DNA of 20,702 bases from Nocardiopsaceae bacterium (GTDB lineage: Bacteria > Actinomycetota > Actinomycetes > Streptosporangiales > Streptosporangiaceae), in assembly GCA_031254715.1 (NCBI GenBank), contig JAIRTY010000093.1:1-20702 (forward strand). The letters are read 5' to 3'. Below are positions 1 to 7,493 of this stretch, piece by piece. The first letter of the stretch is position 1. Every line of letters starts with the position of its first letter. The position numbers and the translations under genes are program-made. The notes under the pieces were generated by a model. It was not told where the DNA came from. It saw nothing but the letters and a program-made list of their open reading frames with translations, and searched no databases.

Positions 1-567
1 GGCTGCACGGCGCTCATCGCCTGCTACGCGATGAACGGCCAGCAAGTCCGCGACACCATGGTGCTTGGCACGCTCAGCCTCTGCCAGGAACTGGGGCAAC
101 TGATCGCCCTGGCCCGCGCCGGACACACCGACCCGGTGCAGGCGGTCACCCGGCGACTCGATGGCCACCTGGTGTTCCGCGGCCGGGTTGCCGACGTCGA
201 GCGGCGAACCGAGACCGGGTTCGCCCGTGGACGCGCGGCCCTGGCCGGGCTCGGCCCGTACAGCGGCTCCACGCTGGAGCTCAACTTCCAGAACGAGCAC
301 CTGGTAGCGATCCGCGACGGCCGGGTGGTCGCCTCGGTACCGGACCTGATCATCGTGCTGGACAGCGACTCGGCGGAGCCCATCACGACCGAGGAGATTC
401 GCTATGGCTTCCGGGTCTCGGTGGTGGCGGCACCCTGCGACCCCCGGTGGCGGACGGAGCCTGGCCTCGCACTGGCCGGCCCGCGCTATTTCGGTTATGA
501 CTTCGGCTACGTCCCGGTGGAGGAGCGGCTGAACGCGGCAGGAAGCGCGGAAAGAGGCAGACCATGA
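1..567 (+). CDS. DUF917 (S-methyl-thiohydantoin desulfurase family) protein, C-terminal part
   Basis: The reading frame is open from base 1, so the start lies outside the window; the ATG at base 31 is an internal methionine. The visible 188 residues align with the C-terminal half of the two complete DUF917 proteins at 564 and 4083. Shared blocks are an F-x-G-x-V-x-D segment, a GF-x-x-G segment, FQNEHL near codon 96, a VPDLI strand, a D-S/T-x-EP-I/L-x-TE block, and a final AGPRYFGYDFGY like the AGPRAFGLPF of its paralogue. Pfam now names this family after S-methyl-thiohydantoin desulfurase, which acts on a thiohydantoin ring in breakdown of S-methyl-ergothioneine; activity on that substrate here is only inference. 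The stop overlaps the next start as ATGA, which suggests translational coupling with the next DUF917 gene. Confidence 0.85.
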   Translation, partial: GCTALIACYAMNGQQVRDTMVLGTLSLCQELGQLIALARAGHTDPVQAVTRRLDGHLVFRGRVADVERRTETGFARGRAALAGLGPYSGSTLELNFQNEHLVAIRDGRVVASVPDLIIVLDSDSAEPITTEEIRYGFRVSVVAAPCDPRWRTEPGLALAGPRYFGYDFGYVPVEERLNAAGSAERGRP

Positions 568-1652
568 GCTGGGCGATCACCCGCCAGGACCTGACCGATC
601 TGGCCTACGGTGCCGCGCTTCTCGGCTCGGGAGGAGGCGGTGACCCCTATATTGGCCGCCTCATGGCGGAGCGGGCACTGGATCGCGGCCGCACCGTGAA
701 GGTGTGGGACCTAGACGAGGTCCCCGATGACGGCCTGGTCATCTCCACCGCCATGATGGGTGCCCCCACCGTCATGGTGGAAAAAATCCCCTCGGGCACG
801 GAAGGGGTAGGCGCGCTGCGCGCATTGGAGGAGCACCTCGGCCGCCGGGCCATCGCGACGATCCCCATGGAGTGCGGCGGGCTGAACTCCACGCTGCCGC
901 TGGTCGTCGCTGCCGAGGCTGGTATCCCGGTGCTGGATGCGGACGGCATGGGCCGGGCCTTCCCGGAACTCCAGATGGAGACCTTCCACGTCTTCGGCGT
1001 GCCCGGGAGCCCGATGGCCATCGCCAACGAGCACGGGGACGTCGCCATGGTCATGGCGCGGGACAACCGGGCGATGGAGTGGCTCGCGCGCGGCATCTGC
1101 GTCCGCATGGGCGGTGCCGCCATGATCGCGGAGTACTCGATGCCGGGGGCGGTCGCGAAGCGGGTTTCCATCCCGGGAACGCTCCGGCTGGGCATCGCCC
1201 TGGGCGCCGCCGTCCGTGAGGCCCGGCGGCTGCACCGGGACCCGCTAGAAGATCTCGCCGGGGCACTGGCGGCGGCGTCCTACCACGGGCCGCGGCTGCT
1301 GTTCGAGGGCAAGGTGGAGGACGTGTTCCGGCAGACGACCGAGGGCTTCGTTAAGGGCCACGCCCGGATCCGGGGCTACGGGCCGGGGGACACGATGCGG
1401 ATAGCGTTCCAGAACGAGCACCTGATCGCGGAAATCGACGGGAAACCGCTCGCGGTGGTGCCCGACCTCATCTGCATCCTGGCCACCGATACCGCTGAGC
1501 CGATCACCACGGAGAGCCTGCGTTACGGCCAGCGAGTCAAGGTGGTCTCGATCTCACCACCGGAAATCATGCGCACCCCCGAGGCCCTGGACGTCTTCGG
1601 GCCAGCGGCGTTCGGCCTGGACGTGACCTACGAACCCTCGTGTGTAGGGTGA
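564..1652 (+). CDS. DUF917 (S-methyl-thiohydantoin desulfurase family) protein
   Basis: A complete 362-residue protein with the DUF917 layout. A glycine-rich N-terminal segment (GSGGGGDPYIGRL, about residues 20-34) is followed by ECGG, DADGMGRAFPE at about residue 125, and the C-terminal FQNEHL block near residue 282. The ATG at 564 overlaps the upstream stop, and an AAAGAGG ribosome site sits just before it. Families of this type occur beside hydantoinases, and the next gene here encodes one, so a role on a hydantoin, thiohydantoin or iminohydantoin ring is a reasonable inference. It differs clearly from the paralogue at 4083, for example ECGGLN against EIGGSN, so the copies have probably diverged in substrate or form a mixed complex. 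Family assignment is firm; the reaction is not. Confidence 0.88.
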   Translation: MSWAITRQDLTDLAYGAALLGSGGGGDPYIGRLMAERALDRGRTVKVWDLDEVPDDGLVISTAMMGAPTVMVEKIPSGTEGVGALRALEEHLGRRAIATIPMECGGLNSTLPLVVAAEAGIPVLDADGMGRAFPELQMETFHVFGVPGSPMAIANEHGDVAMVMARDNRAMEWLARGICVRMGGAAMIAEYSMPGAVAKRVSIPGTLRLGIALGAAVREARRLHRDPLEDLAGALAAASYHGPRLLFEGKVEDVFRQTTEGFVKGHARIRGYGPGDTMRIAFQNEHLIAEIDGKPLAVVPDLICILATDTAEPITTESLRYGQRVKVVSISPPEIMRTPEALDVFGPAAFGLDVTYEPSCVG

Positions 1653-1657
1653 GGCCG

Positions 1658-3052
1658 GTGTCATTCGACTGCATCGTCCGTGGCGGCACGCTCGCCACCG
1701 CCGAGCGCACATTCGACGCCGACATCGGCATCTCCGATGGCCGGATCGCTGCCATCGAGCCGTCACTGTGCGGGGACACCCGCAGCGTGATCGACGCCCG
1801 CGGCCTGGTGGTCGCGCCGGGCGCCGTCGACGTCCATACTCATTTCGATACCCAGATCGGGAACGAGGGGACCGCTGACGATTACGAATCGGGCTCCCGA
1901 GCCGCGGCGGCCGGCGGGATCACGACCTACATCAATTTCGCGTTCCAGGATCACGGCGGCAGCGTGGCCGCGGCGATTGAACGTGAGGCAGCAAAGGCCG
2001 CAGGCCGGTCCCTGATCGACTACGGGTTTCACATCGCCGTGATCGATCCGGGCGCGCCGGGTGCGCTGGAGGAACTGCCTGCGCTCGCCGGGAACGGGTT
2101 CACCAGCATCAAGATCTTCACCGCCAACGCCGGAATGGCGCTCAGCGACCACGATGTTCTGCGGGTCCTGCAGGCGGCTGCGGACGCTGGCCTCATGGTC
2201 AACGTGCACGCCGAAGACCAGGCACTGGTAGACCACCTCACCCGCCGACTGCTGGACCAGGGCCGCCGCGGTGTCGAGAACCTGGTCCAGGCCCGGCCGG
2301 CCGGGGCAGAGGCGGCGGCAACGGCCCGGGTAGCGGCGTACGCGGGCACCCTCGGCGTGCCCGTCTACATCGTGCACCTCTCCTGCCGCGCCGCCCTCGA
2401 AGCGGTGCGAGCCGCGCGCCGGGCCGGTGCCCGCGTCTACGTGGAGACCAGGCCCGCGTACCTGTACCTTGACGCAAGCCGTTACCGGTTGCCCGACCGG
2501 CACGGCAACAAGTACGTCTGCTGGCCGCCGCTGCGCGAGGCCGACGACCAGGCGGCCCTGTGGGAAGGCCTGGAGAACGGGGACATCCAGACCTACGCCA
2601 CTGACCACACCACCTGGATGGCCGGGCAGAAGATGGATCCGTCGCTGTCCTTCGCTGACATACCCGGCGGAGTGTCGAACGTCCAGACAAGCGTCGGCAT
2701 GCTCTACGCCGAGGGCGTGCTGGGCGGCCGGATACCGCTCAGCACGTTCGTGGCCGTCACCGCGGCGAACCCGGCCAAGCTGTTCGGCCTCTGGCCCCGC
2801 AAGGGTTGCCTGGCAGTGGGGTCTGATGCCGATCTCGTGGCCATCGATCCTGAGCGGACGTTCCGGGTGACGGCGGCGGCCATGCATTCGCGGTCGGACT
2901 TCGACCCGTACGAGGGCTATGAGGCGCACGGCTGGCCGGTGCTCACCATGTCCCGCGGCGAGGTTGTCGTGCGGGATGGGGAGGTGGTGGGCAAGCCCGG
3001 CCGAGGGCTGCTGCTGCGGCGCGGACGCTATCAGGAGCCCGGGGAACGATGA
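1658..3052 (+). CDS. hydA: D-hydantoinase / dihydropyrimidinase family amidohydrolase
   Basis: This cytoplasmic metal-dependent amidohydrolase should open a hydantoin or dihydropyrimidine ring to an N-carbamoyl amino acid. With the GTG at 1658 as start (464 residues), all expected metal ligands are present and near family positions: H60 and H62 (VHTHFD), carbamylated K152 (SIKIFTA), H184 (VNVHAED), H240 (IVHLS) and D316 (YATDHTTW). The C-terminus has the usual GSDADLVAIDP strand. GTG codons at 1640 and 1649 are in frame upstream. I prefer 1658 because it gives the family-like N-terminus MSFDCIVRGG, but 1649 would make a GTGA overlap with the previous stop and cannot be excluded. It follows a DUF917 gene and overlaps the next gene as ATGA. 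The exact ring substrate cannot be read from sequence. Confidence 0.9.
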   Translation: MSFDCIVRGGTLATAERTFDADIGISDGRIAAIEPSLCGDTRSVIDARGLVVAPGAVDVHTHFDTQIGNEGTADDYESGSRAAAAGGITTYINFAFQDHGGSVAAAIEREAAKAAGRSLIDYGFHIAVIDPGAPGALEELPALAGNGFTSIKIFTANAGMALSDHDVLRVLQAAADAGLMVNVHAEDQALVDHLTRRLLDQGRRGVENLVQARPAGAEAAATARVAAYAGTLGVPVYIVHLSCRAALEAVRAARRAGARVYVETRPAYLYLDASRYRLPDRHGNKYVCWPPLREADDQAALWEGLENGDIQTYATDHTTWMAGQKMDPSLSFADIPGGVSNVQTSVGMLYAEGVLGGRIPLSTFVAVTAANPAKLFGLWPRKGCLAVGSDADLVAIDPERTFRVTAAAMHSRSDFDPYEGYEAHGWPVLTMSRGEVVVRDGEVVGKPGRGLLLRRGRYQEPGER

Positions 3053-3396
3053 GCCAGCAGCCAGGCGGTCCGGGCGGCGCGCAGGAGCCCAGCGCCCGCG
3101 TCCCGAGGGAACGCGCCTACGAACTCCTGGCGCACCTGGTCGCCAGTGCCGAGATCTGCGTGACCGAGCCGCACTACTACGGCAGCTTCCGGCTGCTCGA
3201 CGCCGCGGCCAAGCTAGCGGCGGCGCTGCTTGAGTGCGGCCTCGAGGACCCGTGGCTCGCGAGCCTGCAGGCTGAGCTGGACCGGAACAAGGTCCTCATG
3301 ATGAGTGACCGTCCCGCCTTCTACTCCTACCTGCCGCAGGCGTCCCGGCAGGTGGCGCAGCGCCTGCTGGAGACCGCCGGGGACGTGGCGCCGTGA
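3049..3396 (+). CDS. small uncharacterised protein, resembles DUF6092
   Basis: A 115-residue soluble protein with no signal peptide or membrane segment. After a glycine/proline-rich tail of about 20 residues it is mostly helical, with a central TEPHYYGSFRLLDAAAKL segment followed by leucine/alanine-rich helices. The LLDAA pattern recalls actinobacterial DUF6092 proteins, an assignment I make from memory of the family and hold loosely. It overlaps the hydantoinase stop as ATGA, with a GGGGA ribosome site before the ATG, and its own stop overlaps the nitroreductase start as GTGA. It is therefore tightly coupled to both and may be an accessory subunit or partner of the flavoprotein. No catalytic motif is visible. 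Confidence 0.72.
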   Translation: MSQQPGGPGGAQEPSARVPRERAYELLAHLVASAEICVTEPHYYGSFRLLDAAAKLAAALLECGLEDPWLASLQAELDRNKVLMMSDRPAFYSYLPQASRQVAQRLLETAGDVAP

Positions 3397-3989
3397 CCGC
3401 CGCAGGCGCCCGTCCGGGTGTCGACCCGGCTGATCTCCTGGCGCTGCTGAGGAGCCGGCGGGTGGTACGTGACTTCGGCCCTTCGCCCGTGGAGGAGTCA
3501 CAGCTGTGGATGATCCTGGAGGCAGGCCGCTGGGCCAGCGCCGCGAGTAACAACCGCGTCTACCGGCTTCTTGTCCTCCGCGACCGTCGGCGCATCAAGC
3601 TCGTCGCCGACCTGTCGCCCGGTATCTTCTCCCAGCCAGCCGTCATGGTGGTCATCTGCACCGACCTGCAGGCCGTGGCCGCGGCCGGCTTGCGGCAGGA
3701 CGCCGAGCCGACGGTGTTCGTCGATGTGGGGACGCTGATGATGAACATGATGGCCCAGGCGCACGCTCTCGGCCTTGGCACGTGCCCGGCGACATCGTTC
3801 AGCCGCGCCGGCGTCGGACTCATCCTCGGCCTGCCGGCGCACGCCCGGCCGGAAGTCATTCTGCTCATCGGCCACCCTGCCGCCGCCAGGCCACGCATCC
3901 TTCCCCGGCGATCCCCGCCGTCACGCCTGCTGGCTGAGCTTGTCTACTGGGAACGGTATGGGCAGGCATCTCCCCTTCCTCCCGGCTGA
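3393..3989 (+). CDS. nitroreductase-like flavoprotein
   Basis: A 198-residue protein with the nitroreductase-fold pattern. RSRRVVRDF near the N-terminus (FMN phosphate region) is followed by the GRWASAASNN helix, a middle DVGTLMMNMMAQAHALGLGTC segment that packs on the flavin, then LILGLP and a VILLIGHP strand near the C-terminus. Members bind FMN and reduce nitro, quinone, enone or similar acceptors with NAD(P)H, and some act in oxidative ring or dehalogenation chemistry. The GTG start overlaps the stop of the DUF6092-like gene. Placement between hydantoinase and DUF917 genes suggests it reduces or oxidises the pathway substrate or an intermediate, but no substrate can be inferred from sequence. 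The family call is solid. Confidence 0.85.
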   Translation: MTAAGARPGVDPADLLALLRSRRVVRDFGPSPVEESQLWMILEAGRWASAASNNRVYRLLVLRDRRRIKLVADLSPGIFSQPAVMVVICTDLQAVAAAGLRQDAEPTVFVDVGTLMMNMMAQAHALGLGTCPATSFSRAGVGLILGLPAHARPEVILLIGHPAAARPRILPRRSPPSRLLAELVYWERYGQASPLPPG

Positions 3990-4047
3990 GCCGGGGCGTA
4001 CGTGTGCCGTTGCCCAAAGACTTGGCCGGTTCTCGTCAGATCTCACA

Positions 4048-4076
4048 AAGACATCGGCGAGGGCCGGTCATAGCCT
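4048..4076 (+). promoter_or_regulatory. possible leaderless promoter for the third DUF917 gene
   Basis: In the 93-base gap between 3989 and 4083 there is an AAGACA box (4048-4053), a 17-base spacer and TAGCCT (4071-4076), which fits the TANNNT form of an actinobacterial -10. The ATG at 4083 starts 7 bases after the end of TAGCCT, where transcription would begin. No Shine-Dalgarno sequence precedes that ATG, so a leaderless mRNA is plausible. This is pattern matching in GC-rich DNA and is only moderately supported. Confidence 0.38.
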
Positions 4077-4082
4077 CACTAC

Positions 4083-5159
4083 ATGCAGCTGACTGGGGCC
4101 AACCTGCCCGTGTATGCGCTTGGCTGCGCGATCGCCAGCTCAGGTGGCGGCGGCTCGACCAAGACTCCGCTGGCTATGGCGCTCCGGGCGGTCGAGGAGT
4201 TGGGTCCAGTCGACGTCGTTGACGTCGGCAGCTTGGAGCCGGACGGCATGGTCATGCCCGTCGGCCTCATCGGCGCACCCATGGTGGCCACGGAGCGTGT
4301 CTGGAGCGGCGAGGAAGCGTTCATCCTTCGCGAACAAGTGGAGACCTTGTGCAAGGCGCCCGTCGTCGCCCTGATGTGCTACGAGATCGGCGGCTCGAAC
4401 GGCCTGCTGCCCGTCACCTGGGCCGCCCGTCTCGGTCTGCCGCTGCTCGACGCTGACGGCATGGGCCGCGCCTTTCCCGAGATGCAGCAGCAGTCAATGC
4501 ATCTGTCCGGCGTGCCAGCGAGCCCGATGGTGCTGACCGACGGCTGCGGTGAGGTCGCCGTGCTGTGGGCAGCTACCAACTACCGGGCCGAGCGCCTGGC
4601 CAGGCGGGCGATGGGCCTGTTTGGCGGTGCCTGCGCCGCCGCCGCGTATCCGATGACCGCCGGACGCGCAGCCACGGCCGTCATCAGGGGCTCCGTCAGC
4701 CGTGCCTTCAAGGTCGGCGGGTCGCTACGGCTGCGGGCCATGGAGCGCATCGCTGCCATCACCCAGGCTGTGGGCGGCGCCGTGCTGCTCGAGGGGAAGA
4801 TCATCGAGCTCACGAGGGAATCGGATAGCGGCTTCGTCCGTGGGGCGGCCATCGTGGCCGGTCTCGGCCAGGACGCGAACCGGCTTATCCGGCTGGAGAT
4901 GCAGAACGAGGTTCTGCTCGCGCTGGAGGACGGCGAACTGCTGGCTATGGTTCCTGACATCATCTCGGTCATCGGTTCTGACACCTGTGAACCGCTGCCC
5001 ACCGAGGGGATGCGCCTCGGGCAGCGTGTCACCATCGTGGCCCACCCGAGCCCTCCCGTTTGGACCACCCCGGAGGGCCTGAATGTCGCCGGGCCGCGGG
5101 CATTCGGCTTGCCGTTCGAATACGCCCCGATCTGCGGGATGACGGCCCATGCCCGGTGA
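4083..5159 (+). CDS. DUF917 (S-methyl-thiohydantoin desulfurase family) protein, third copy
   Basis: A complete 358-residue DUF917 protein. Landmarks are the glycine-rich ASSGGGGSTKTP at about residues 18-29, EIGGSNGLLP, DADGMGRAFPEMQ at about residue 123, a MQNEVLLALEDG block equivalent to FQNEHL, VPDIIS, and a closing AGPRAFGLPFEY. It is more distant from the copies at 1 and 564 than their shared landmarks alone would suggest; the glycine-rich loop reads GGGGSTKTP instead of GGGGDPYIGRL. The ATG lacks a ribosome site and lies just downstream of a possible -10 box. Its stop overlaps the next start by 11 bases, so it probably works with the HyuA-type protein that follows, a pairing known in other bacteria. 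The reaction is inferred from family only. Confidence 0.87.
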   Translation: MQLTGANLPVYALGCAIASSGGGGSTKTPLAMALRAVEELGPVDVVDVGSLEPDGMVMPVGLIGAPMVATERVWSGEEAFILREQVETLCKAPVVALMCYEIGGSNGLLPVTWAARLGLPLLDADGMGRAFPEMQQQSMHLSGVPASPMVLTDGCGEVAVLWAATNYRAERLARRAMGLFGGACAAAAYPMTAGRAATAVIRGSVSRAFKVGGSLRLRAMERIAAITQAVGGAVLLEGKIIELTRESDSGFVRGAAIVAGLGQDANRLIRLEMQNEVLLALEDGELLAMVPDIISVIGSDTCEPLPTEGMRLGQRVTIVAHPSPPVWTTPEGLNVAGPRAFGLPFEYAPICGMTAHAR

Positions 5160-6753
5160 GCTTCACCTCGGGATCGATGTGGGCGGCACGAATACCGATG
5201 CCGTGATCATCGATCAGCAGGGCACGATGATGGCAAAGGCAAAAGTGGCCACGGTGCCAGACGTAGGCCGGGCCATCGAGCAGGTCATCTGGCTGGCCCT
5301 GGCCGGATTCGATGCCGGACCGGAACGGATCCGCCGGGTCATGCTCGGGACGACGCAGGCCACGAACGCGATCCTGGAGCGCTGGGCGCTGCAGAAGGTT
5401 GGCGTGATCCGGCTGGGTTACCCGCTGACGATGGCGTTGCCCCCGCTCGCCAGCTGGCCGGCTGACCTGCGAACAGCCGTCTCTGTCGGCGAAACAGTCG
5501 TGGTCGGGGGCTCGGACTATGACGGCGCCGAGCTTGGTGGGCTTGACCGGGACGCGGTCGCGCGCTTTGCGTGCTCCGTCGGTGAGGCCGCGGATGCCAT
5601 CGCGATCACGGGGGTCTTTTCGCCCGTCTCCGCCGACCATGAGCTAGCGGCCGCAGAGGTTGTCCGGCGTGAGCTCGGCGGCGTGAACATCTGCCTCAGC
5701 CATGAGATCGGGACCCTCGGGCTGGTCGAGCGGGAGAACGCGACAGTGCTGAACGCGGCGCTGACCGGCGTGGTTACGACGATCACCGAGGCACTCCAGG
5801 ATGGGCTGACCCGGCATGGCCTGCGCGCCGATACGTACCTGGCGCAAAACGACGGCACCCTGGTGGCACTGGAGGCCGCCCTGCGCTTCCCGATCCTGAC
5901 CATCGCTAGCGGGCCCGCCAACAGCATGCGGGGAGCGGCGTTCCTCAGCGGCGAGGAGGAAGCGGTCGTCATCGACGTCGGCGGCACGACCGCGGACATC
6001 GGCGTGCTCGTCCGGGGTTTCCCGAGCGACTCGCTGTCGCCGGTGACGGTTGGCGGTGTGGAGACCAACTTCCGGATGCCGGACATCCTGAGCCTCCGGG
6101 TGGGGGGCGGGACGAGGATCGAGGGACGCGGCCCGGCGATGCGCCTCGGCACCAGCGTCGGCAGCCGGCTCACGTCCGAGGCGCTCGTCTTCGGCGGCTC
6201 CGTCCCGACTCTCACCGACGCCGCTGTTGTATCCAGCCGGATGTGCCTTGACGGCCGCGCCGTTCCGGCGGCGTGGCGGGCCACGCTCACCGAGGCTCTG
6301 GCCAGAGTCGACGCGCTGATTGCCGAGGGCATCGACCGGATGAGGCTGACGTCGGCGCTGTGGCCGTTGGTGGTGGTGGGCGGTGCAGGCGCTCTCGTTC
6401 CGCCCGATGTCGGCGGCGTCAGCCGGTTCGTGCGGCCCGCCAATTTCGACGTCGCCAACGCGATCGGCGCTGCGATTGCACCCGTCAGCGGATATGCGGA
6501 ACGGGTGTGCCCGAGCAGGCCGGACAGGAAGGCGGCGGCGATCCAGGAGGCCTGCGACGGCGCGTTCGCCAGAGCGGTGCAGGCGGGAGCCGACCCCCGC
6601 CGTGTGCAGATTGCCGACGTGGACGAGGTACCGCTCTCCTACCTGCTCGACCCGGCCGTCAGGGTCCGGGTACGCGCGATCGGCCCGCTGCTCGGCGTTC
6701 CCGCCCCGGCCCTCCCTGACGCCCCCGACGTGAAGGCAGCACACAGAGGCTGA
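5149..6753 (+). CDS. HyuA-type hydantoinase/oxoprolinase family protein
   Basis: A 534-residue protein of the hydantoinase A/oxoprolinase family, which has an actin-like ATPase fold. Two nucleotide-binding glycine signatures are visible: GIDVGGTNTDAVIID near the N-terminus and VVIDVGGTTADIGVL at about residues 272-286. MLGTTQATNAILE, the usual hydantoinase N-domain motif, lies between them. ATASGP-like IASGPANSMRGA and LRVGGGTRI are also family features. It is shorter than HyuA of the N-methylhydantoinase or oxoprolinase systems, which run near 700 residues. No HyuB partner is in the window, so it may work with the adjacent DUF917 protein instead. Its start overlaps that gene by 11 bases. ATP-dependent opening or activation of a ring amide is the likely role; the substrate is unknown. 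Confidence 0.87.
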   Translation: MPGELHLGIDVGGTNTDAVIIDQQGTMMAKAKVATVPDVGRAIEQVIWLALAGFDAGPERIRRVMLGTTQATNAILERWALQKVGVIRLGYPLTMALPPLASWPADLRTAVSVGETVVVGGSDYDGAELGGLDRDAVARFACSVGEAADAIAITGVFSPVSADHELAAAEVVRRELGGVNICLSHEIGTLGLVERENATVLNAALTGVVTTITEALQDGLTRHGLRADTYLAQNDGTLVALEAALRFPILTIASGPANSMRGAAFLSGEEEAVVIDVGGTTADIGVLVRGFPSDSLSPVTVGGVETNFRMPDILSLRVGGGTRIEGRGPAMRLGTSVGSRLTSEALVFGGSVPTLTDAAVVSSRMCLDGRAVPAAWRATLTEALARVDALIAEGIDRMRLTSALWPLVVVGGAGALVPPDVGGVSRFVRPANFDVANAIGAAIAPVSGYAERVCPSRPDRKAAAIQEACDGAFARAVQAGADPRRVQIADVDEVPLSYLLDPAVRVRVRAIGPLLGVPAPALPDAPDVKAAHRG

Positions 6754-6788
6754 TAGGTGACCCGGGAACCGCAGCGGAAGGGAATGTG

Positions 6789-7481
6789 ATGCCGGCACTT
6801 GGCGTCGTGACGATCGGGCAATCGCCCCGGGCCGACCTCGCTGGCGAACTTGCCGCGTACCTGCCGACCGGGACGAGCGTGCTAGAACGCGGGGCACTCG
6901 ACAACCTCACCTCATCGGCGATCGCCGCCCTCGCCCCGGGTGCTGACGAGGACACATTGACTAGCCGTCTTCGTAACGGCGAGTCAGTCGTGCTTGACAG
7001 GCAGCGCCTCGTGCCGCGGCTGGAAGCGGCCATCTCCGTCCTCGAGCAGGAAGGAACCGACGTCAACCTGCTCGTGTGTACCGGCACCTTCCCGCCCCTT
7101 CGCCACCGGCGGCCGCTGCTCGACGCGGAGCACCTCCTGGTGAGCGGGGTCAGCGCGGTCGCCCACAGCGGCGGGCCGCTGGGCGTCGTCGTCCCGCTCC
7201 CCGCACAGCAGGATGTCCTGTCGATGCGATGGCAGCGGGCACTGGGCGCGTCCGTACTGGTCGGCAATGCCGACCCGTATGCTGACGCCGCGGACGCGAT
7301 TCCCGCGGCAGTTGGCCGGCTGGCCTCCCAGGGAGCGCGGATGGCCCTGCTGGACTGCATGGGATACGCCGAGGCATCCCGCAAAGCCGCCGCCGCGCGT
7401 ACCGGCATACCGGTTCTGCTGGCCAGATCGGTCGTGGGGCGTCTCGCCGGGGAGATTCTCTGCGCGTCGGCAGGAAGGTGA
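6789..7481 (+). CDS. AroM-family protein, possible racemase-like enzyme
   Basis: A 230-residue AroM-family protein. The N-terminus VVTIGQSPRADL is the family hallmark, and APGADEDTLTSRL and the late LLDCMGYAEA also match E. coli AroM in order and spacing. Cysteines at residue 97 (LLVCTGTFP) and residue 190 (LLDCMGYAE) sit at the ends of two strands, as do the two catalytic cysteines of Asp/Glu/hydantoin racemases; E. coli AroM as I recall it lacks the first. I infer a possible racemase or epimerase role in the hydantoin locus. ATG 6789 is chosen over the adjacent GTG at 6786 because GGAAGGGA lies just upstream at good spacing. The gene is 35 bases from the HyuA gene and 12 bases from the DUF1177 gene. 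The family call is firm and the activity unproven. Confidence 0.85.
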   Translation: MPALGVVTIGQSPRADLAGELAAYLPTGTSVLERGALDNLTSSAIAALAPGADEDTLTSRLRNGESVVLDRQRLVPRLEAAISVLEQEGTDVNLLVCTGTFPPLRHRRPLLDAEHLLVSGVSAVAHSGGPLGVVVPLPAQQDVLSMRWQRALGASVLVGNADPYADAADAIPAAVGRLASQGARMALLDCMGYAEASRKAAAARTGIPVLLARSVVGRLAGEILCASAGR

Positions 7482-7493
7482 GGCAGGCAGGCA
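7482..7493 (+). repeat. three tandem GGCA units filling the spacer before the DUF1177 gene
   Basis: The whole 12-base spacer between the AroM-family stop (7479-7481) and the ATG at 7494 is GGCA repeated three times. The likely ribosome site is the purine-rich AGGAAGGTGAGG just before and into it. Loss or gain of a unit would change ribosome-site spacing in 4-base steps. The array is very short and may be chance. Confidence 0.55.

Noticed and set aside
1763..2929. 388-codon - strand open frame opposite the hydantoinase.
   Set aside because: The hydantoinase frame contains all metal ligands; the opposite frame is a shadow.
5644..6897. 417-codon - strand open frame opposite the HyuA-type gene.
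   Set aside because: The + strand carries both HyuA nucleotide-binding motifs; the - strand translation has none.
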